Positions 59,827 through 64,000 of a stretch of 64,000 nucleotides of DNA are shown in pieces. The first letter of the stretch is position 1. The number at the start of each line of letters is the position of its first letter. The stretch covers positions 112,612-176,611 of the forward strand of contig DATJBF010000027.1 in the NCBI GenBank assembly GCA_035515475.1, in the 5' to 3' direction. The notes under the pieces were generated by a model. The model saw only the letters and a program-made list of their open reading frames with translations, was not told where the DNA came from and made no database searches. This DNA is from DATJBF01 sp035515475 (GTDB taxonomy: Bacteria; Verrucomicrobiota; Verrucomicrobiia; Palsa-1439). The translations under genes were made by a program, and so were the position numbers.

Positions 59827-61589
59827 TTATTCTTGGCATAAATGCTTATCATCCTGACGCGGCGGCCTGTCTTCTCCAGGACGGTCGGTTGATCGCCGCC
59901 ATCACTGAGGAGCGGCTCGGACCGCGGGTCAAACACATGGCGGGATTTCCGTCGTTGGCCATTCGGAAGGTATTGGAGATTGCCGGCGCCGACCTCAAAG
60001 ACGTGGATTACCTCGCGGTCGGCCACGACAACAACGCCAACCTGCCCGCCAAAGTGCGGCACGTGGTGTCCAATCCCGTCAAATCGCTGTCATCGGTGAC
60101 GGGTCACCTGGCCCGACGGCGAGGCATGTCGTCGTTGAAAGAACGAATCGCCCAGGAGTGCGATGTCGACCCCGCCCGGTGCCGGTTCGAGGTCGTGGAA
60201 ATCGAACATCACCTGGCACACCTGGCCAGCAGCTTTTTCGTCAGCCCGTTTGATAAAGCGGCGGGGTTCTCGTACGACGGCTCCGGCGATTTCGTCTCGG
60301 GGATGTACGCTCGCTGCCAAGGGAACGAGATCAAGATTCTCAAGCGCGTCTATGTGCCTCACTCGCTGGGGTTCTTCTACACGGCCCTGTGCCAATACAT
60401 CGGGTTTGACCATTTCGGTGAGGAATACAAGGTCATGGGGCTCTCGGCATATGGCGAGCCCCGGTATCTCGAGAGCTTTCGCGGCATGTTGAGCAGCAAT
60501 GGCCGGGGCGAGTACAAGTTGAACGGCGAATTCGTGCAACCGATCGGCGGGAAATCCTTCGAGCAATGCATCAATGCCAAGGGCGAAATCATATTGCCTC
60601 CGATGTACACCCAGAAACTGGCGGACCAGTTCGGGGCGCCCCGGCGACGCGGCACGGAACTCAGCAGCCGCGACCGCGACCTCGCCGCCTCGTGCCAAAA
60701 ACACTTCGAAGAGGTGGTGATGGCGTGCGTGCAATGGTTGCACTCCAAGGTTCCCGTCCAAAACATTGTTACCGCAGGCGGTTGCGCGCTCAACGGAGTT
60801 GCCAATGCCCGTCTCTTACGGGAATCGCCATTCCGCAATTCGTACATTCAATGCGCCGCCTCGGACGACGGAACAGCGCTGGGGGCAGCGTTGTATGCTT
60901 GGTGCTCGGTCCTCAGCCGACCGCGTCCGTCGGTCATGGAACACGCTTACTGGGGCCCGGAATACACGGAATCTCAGATCGAAGCCGCGCTCAAAGCCAA
61001 AGGCATTGGCTACGAGCGACTGGCCGAGCCGGCGGTCCTGGACCGCGTTGCGCGCCATCTCAACGGCGGCCACGTCGTGGGTTGGTATCAGGGGCGCTCG
61101 GAGTGGGGCCCGCGGGCCCTGGGAAATCGTTCGATCTTGGCGCACCCGGGCTGGCCCGGGATGAAGGACCTGATTAACCAGAAGATCAAACGCCGGGAAG
61201 CCTTCCGGCCGTTCGCGCCGACGATTCTCGCCGAGGAAGTGCCCAACTATTTCGAGCAGGACGTGAAGAGTCCGTTCATGATGCATGTGGTCAAGATTCG
61301 GCCTGACAAACGCAAGGAACTGGCCGCCGTGTATCACGAGGACGGCACCGGCCGCCTGCACACCGTCAAACGGACCCAGAACCGGCTGTACTACGACCTG
61401 ATCAAAACGTTTGCCGGTCTTAGCGGCGTACCCGTGGTGCTGAACACCAGTTTCAACGAGAACGAGCCTATCGTCGATACACCCGAACAGGCCATCAACT
61501 GCTACCTGCGAAGCGACATCGACGTGCTGTGCATGGGGCCATTCGTCGCACACAAGCCCGGCCGGGACGCGTCCGGCTGCCACCCATGA
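59823..61589 (+). CDS. Carbamoyltransferase (NodU/CmcH family), second copy
   Basis: 588 residues from a GTG overlapping asnB. LGINAYHPDAAACLLQDG, IEHHLAHLASSFFVSPF, GEEYKVMGLSAYG, GWYQGRSEWGPRALGNRSI and NTSFNENEPIV are the family's active-site regions. It has no SxtJ or SGNH companion, unlike the first copy at 37270, and is only distantly similar to it. It probably carbamoylates a different hydroxyl or sugar. The stop overlaps the next ATG. Confidence 0.93.
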   Translation: MIILGINAYHPDAAACLLQDGRLIAAITEERLGPRVKHMAGFPSLAIRKVLEIAGADLKDVDYLAVGHDNNANLPAKVRHVVSNPVKSLSSVTGHLARRRGMSSLKERIAQECDVDPARCRFEVVEIEHHLAHLASSFFVSPFDKAAGFSYDGSGDFVSGMYARCQGNEIKILKRVYVPHSLGFFYTALCQYIGFDHFGEEYKVMGLSAYGEPRYLESFRGMLSSNGRGEYKLNGEFVQPIGGKSFEQCINAKGEIILPPMYTQKLADQFGAPRRRGTELSSRDRDLAASCQKHFEEVVMACVQWLHSKVPVQNIVTAGGCALNGVANARLLRESPFRNSYIQCAASDDGTALGAALYAWCSVLSRPRPSVMEHAYWGPEYTESQIEAALKAKGIGYERLAEPAVLDRVARHLNGGHVVGWYQGRSEWGPRALGNRSILAHPGWPGMKDLINQKIKRREAFRPFAPTILAEEVPNYFEQDVKSPFMMHVVKIRPDKRKELAAVYHEDGTGRLHTVKRTQNRLYYDLIKTFAGLSGVPVVLNTSFNENEPIVDTPEQAINCYLRSDIDVLCMGPFVAHKPGRDASGCHP

Positions 61590-62941
61590 AGGTATTGCTG
61601 CTCAACCAGTGCTTCTACCCCGACGTAGCGTCCACCGCGCAGCACTTGACGGATCTGGCGGTGGGACTCACCGGGCGCGGACACTCAGTCTCCGTCGTGG
61701 CCAGCCAGCGCGGTTACGACGACCCGACGGCGCGCTTTCCCAAACGCCAATCGTGGAACGGCATCAACATTCTCCGGATCCCCAGCCTGGGCTTGGGAAA
61801 GACGGCGAAATGGCGCCGCGCAGCTGATTTTGGGAGTTACGCGCTCAGCTGCGCGACACGGTTGGCGACCTTGCCCCGATTCGATGTGGTGGTGGCGTTA
61901 ACGTCACCGCCGCTCATCTCTTTTCTAGGTGCGTTATTCGTCCGACTCAAGGGCGGGCGGTTGATCTTCTGGGGCATGGACCTGAATCCGGACGAGGCGA
62001 TTGCTGCCGGATGGCTCCGCGAGAATTCATCATTCACCAGGACCCTTGAGAGGATGCTGAAATACAGTCTTCGCCATACCGACCGGATCGTTGTGCTGGA
62101 CCGGTTCATGAAGGACCGCGTCGCGCAAAAAGGGATCGCGGCGGGCAAAATCGAGATCATTCGCCCGTGGTCGCACGATGACGTCGTCCGCTTTGACGTG
62201 GCCGGGCGACAGTCGTTTCGCGAGCGCCACGGGTTGACGGAGAAATTCGTGGTGATGTACTCGGGCAATCACAGTCCATGTCATCCACTGGACACGTTGC
62301 TGCAGGCGGCTGAACGGCTCCAAGCGCATCCGCGCATCATGTTTTGCTTTGTGGGTGGGGGAAGTGAGTTCAAGAAGGTGCAGGCGTTTGCCAGGGAGCA
62401 GCGCCTCAACAACGTCAAGTGTTTACCGTATCAACCGTTGAACCAGCTCGCTGCCTCGCTCTCCAGCGCCGACCTGCATGTGGTGGTCATGGGCGACGCA
62501 TTCACGGGGATCGTTCATCCCTGCAAGATATACAACGTTTTGATGATCGGCCTGCCGGTGTTGGCGATCGGCCCCGAGGAAAGCCACATTGCGGACGTTC
62601 TGCGGGACACAAGCCGGACCGGTCAGGCGCGGTCTGTCCGCCACGGGGATGTTGATGGAGTCATGAACTACCTGATCCAAGAAGCGGACAGCGGCCGGCC
62701 GGTGGGCCGCTGGCGGGCGGAGCCGGGAGTGGACCGGTTTTCCAAGTCGACCTTGCTGCCGCGGATGATCGAGTTGATCGAGACCATGAGACCGCGGGGC
62801 GACAGCGCAATGTCCCGGGCGGGTGATTCCGCGGGCCGGCCCCGCGGACCGATCGCACAACGGGAGGTGCCGCCCGACCCCACTGCCGCCCTGAATCGGC
62901 GCGATGGCTCGAGTCAAATCGTTTGGGAAGGAACGGAATGA
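61586..62941 (+). CDS. Family 4 glycosyltransferase (WbuB-like)
   Basis: 451 residues from the ATG overlapping the carbamoyltransferase stop. VLLLNQCFYPDVASTAQHL and VVVALTSPPLISFLGALFV are WbuB-like acceptor motifs. VVMYSGNHSPCHPLDTLLQA starts the donor domain, and GIVHPCKIYNVLMIGLPVLAIG replaces the usual E-x7-E region. A disordered tail of ~45 residues (from RPRGDSAMSR) follows the fold. The stop overlaps gmd as ATGA. Confidence 0.92.
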   Translation: MKVLLLNQCFYPDVASTAQHLTDLAVGLTGRGHSVSVVASQRGYDDPTARFPKRQSWNGINILRIPSLGLGKTAKWRRAADFGSYALSCATRLATLPRFDVVVALTSPPLISFLGALFVRLKGGRLIFWGMDLNPDEAIAAGWLRENSSFTRTLERMLKYSLRHTDRIVVLDRFMKDRVAQKGIAAGKIEIIRPWSHDDVVRFDVAGRQSFRERHGLTEKFVVMYSGNHSPCHPLDTLLQAAERLQAHPRIMFCFVGGGSEFKKVQAFAREQRLNNVKCLPYQPLNQLAASLSSADLHVVVMGDAFTGIVHPCKIYNVLMIGLPVLAIGPEESHIADVLRDTSRTGQARSVRHGDVDGVMNYLIQEADSGRPVGRWRAEPGVDRFSKSTLLPRMIELIETMRPRGDSAMSRAGDSAGRPRGPIAQREVPPDPTAALNRRDGSSQIVWEGTE

Positions 62942-63960
62942 AACGCGCATTGATTACCGGGCTCACCGGACAGGACGGATCGTATCTGGCTGAGTTGCTC
63001 CTTCAAAAAGGCTACGAGGTCCACGGGATCATTCGGCGGGCCAGCACGTTCAACAGCGGCCGGATCGATCACCTCTACCAAGATCCGCACACGCGGGGAG
63101 TCAAACTGTTTCTGCACTACGGCGACCTCAGCGATTCCGTGAATTTGGTGAAGCTCCTCTACGACCTGAAACCGGACGAGATTTATCATCTCGGCGCGCA
63201 GAGCCACGTCCGCGTGAGCTTTGACATTCCCGAGTACACGGCCGACATCACGGCGGTGGGAACGATCCGGATTCTCGAAGCAATTCGTGAGACGGGAACC
63301 AATCCCCGGTTCTACCAGGCATCGTCGAGCGAGATGTACGGCAAGGTTGCCGAAATCCCGCAGCGCGAAACGACGCCCTTTCATCCGCGCAGTCCGTACG
63401 GTGTGTCAAAGGTGTTCGCCTACTGGGCGACGGTGAATTATCGCGAGAGTTACAAACTGTTCACCTGTAACGGCATCCTGTTCAACCACGAGTCGCCCCG
63501 GCGCGGCGAAACGTTCGTCACCCGCAAGATTACGCGTGCGGTCGCGCACATCAAGCTTGGTTTGCAGAACAAACTCTACCTGGGCAACCTCGACGCCAAA
63601 CGCGATTGGGGTTACGCACCGGAGTACGTTGAAGCGATGTGGATGATGCTGCAGCAGGACCGGCCGGACGACTACGTCATCGCGACGGGCGAAACGCATT
63701 CGGTGAAGGAGTTCTGCTGTACGGCATTTGCCCGGGCGGACCTGGACTGGAGCCAGTACGTTGAGATCGACAAACGATACTACCGGCCGGCTGAAGTCGA
63801 TGTCTTGATGGGCAATGCGTCCAAGGCAAAAAAGTTGCTCGGCTGGTCACCAAAGACGACGTTCCAAGATCTGGTGAAGCTGATGGTGGACGCCGACATC
63901 GAGATGCTTCAAGACCAACTGGCCGGCAAGGTGCCGCAAGTCGATGCGGGACAACACTGA
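62938..63960 (+). CDS. gmd: GDP-mannose 4,6-dehydratase
   Basis: 340 residues converting GDP-mannose to GDP-4-keto-6-deoxymannose, the precursor of GDP-fucose, rhamnose and perosamine. ALITGLTGQDGSYLAELLL (NADP site), RRASTFNSGRIDHLY, the catalytic Ser-Glu in QASSSEMYGKV, the Tyr-Lys pair SPYGVSKVFA, and NHESPRRGETFVTRKI are all typical of GMD. The ATG at 62938 overlaps the glycosyltransferase stop. The frame also opens five codons upstream. Partner genes (fcl, rmd or per) would be expected just past the right edge. Confidence 0.96.
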   Translation: MKRALITGLTGQDGSYLAELLLQKGYEVHGIIRRASTFNSGRIDHLYQDPHTRGVKLFLHYGDLSDSVNLVKLLYDLKPDEIYHLGAQSHVRVSFDIPEYTADITAVGTIRILEAIRETGTNPRFYQASSSEMYGKVAEIPQRETTPFHPRSPYGVSKVFAYWATVNYRESYKLFTCNGILFNHESPRRGETFVTRKITRAVAHIKLGLQNKLYLGNLDAKRDWGYAPEYVEAMWMMLQQDRPDDYVIATGETHSVKEFCCTAFARADLDWSQYVEIDKRYYRPAEVDVLMGNASKAKKLLGWSPKTTFQDLVKLMVDADIEMLQDQLAGKVPQVDAGQH

Positions 63961-63987
63961 CGTCGTAGTCAATCTTCCGAGAAGGCC

Positions 63988-64000
63988 ATGCAATTTTGGC
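63988..64000 (+). CDS. Possible start of the next gene (cut by the right edge)
   Basis: An ATG at 63988 lies 27 bases after gmd with a GAGAAGG just upstream, although only two bases from it. Four codons (MQFW) are visible. It is consistent with the continuing plus-strand operon but cannot be identified. Confidence 0.25.

Overview
This is a high-GC bacterial window given over almost entirely to cell-surface polysaccharide synthesis. The envelope is Gram-negative: there is a Wza-type outer-membrane export lipoprotein, two Wzc/GumC-type co-polymerase tyrosine kinases, Wzm/Wzt ABC exporters, CMP-nonulosonate synthesis and GDP-mannose 4,6-dehydratase. The few housekeeping genes (accA, mtnP, a LysM L,D-transpeptidase lipoprotein) and the overall style suggest a Verrucomicrobiota/PVC-type organism. 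That placement is an impression from the protein sequences and has not been tested by phylogeny.

Layout. (1) 1-5195, minus strand: a compact operon for a nonulosonic (sialic-type) acid. In transcription order it holds an ABC-2 permease, NeuB, NeuC, NeuA, a D-2-hydroxyacid dehydrogenase and a family 2 glycosyltransferase cut by the window edge. (2) 5196-8023: a divergent regulatory gap and a first co-polymerase/BY-kinase. (3) 8029-12764, minus strand: a phosphopantetheinyl transferase, a secreted beta-helix protein and a membrane protein with eight TPRs. (4) 13075-17181: a degenerate protein-kinase fold, a LysM/YkuD lipoprotein, accA and mtnP. (5) From 17746 to the right edge every gene is on the plus strand, about 46 kb: Wza, a second BY-kinase and a NusG/RfaH paralogue, followed by sugar-building, decorating, exporting and glycosyltransferase genes.

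The plus-strand run divides into modules. 21508-29430 is an eight-gene set around CDP-sugar chemistry: two glucose-1-phosphate cytidylyltransferase-like proteins, an SDR, a TylC3-like C-methyltransferase, a DUF4910 zinc hydrolase, a PIG-L deacetylase, an RfbC-like epimerase and a COG4091-type SAF oxidoreductase. 29451-33058 has a glycosyltransferase, a CapA-like protein and an unusual PP-loop ATPase with a Cys cluster. 33105-41671 has a GMC flavoprotein, a four-cluster ferredoxin, an NrfD-like membrane protein, a carbamoyltransferase, an SxtJ-like protein, an SGNH hydrolase and a DUF5672 protein. 42795-46929 has an ABC exporter with two ATPases and a methyltransferase. 46926-63960 has many glycosyltransferases, a GT-D-like protein, a polysaccharide deacetylase, a Wzy-like polymerase, asparagine synthetase, a second carbamoyltransferase and Gmd. 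Many neighbouring genes overlap by ATGA or GTGA, which points to translational coupling in long transcripts.

The items most worth following are four. The GMC/ferredoxin/NrfD trio looks like a quinone-linked sugar redox complex. The CapA/PP-loop ATPase pair has no obvious described role. The kinase-like protein lacks the beta3 lysine, the alphaC glutamate and the DFG glycine. Two gene remnants, a permease tail at 45650-45688 and a truncated glycosyltransferase at 30370-30492, record how the locus was assembled by duplication and deletion. No tRNA, rRNA, CRISPR array or insertion sequence was recognised.
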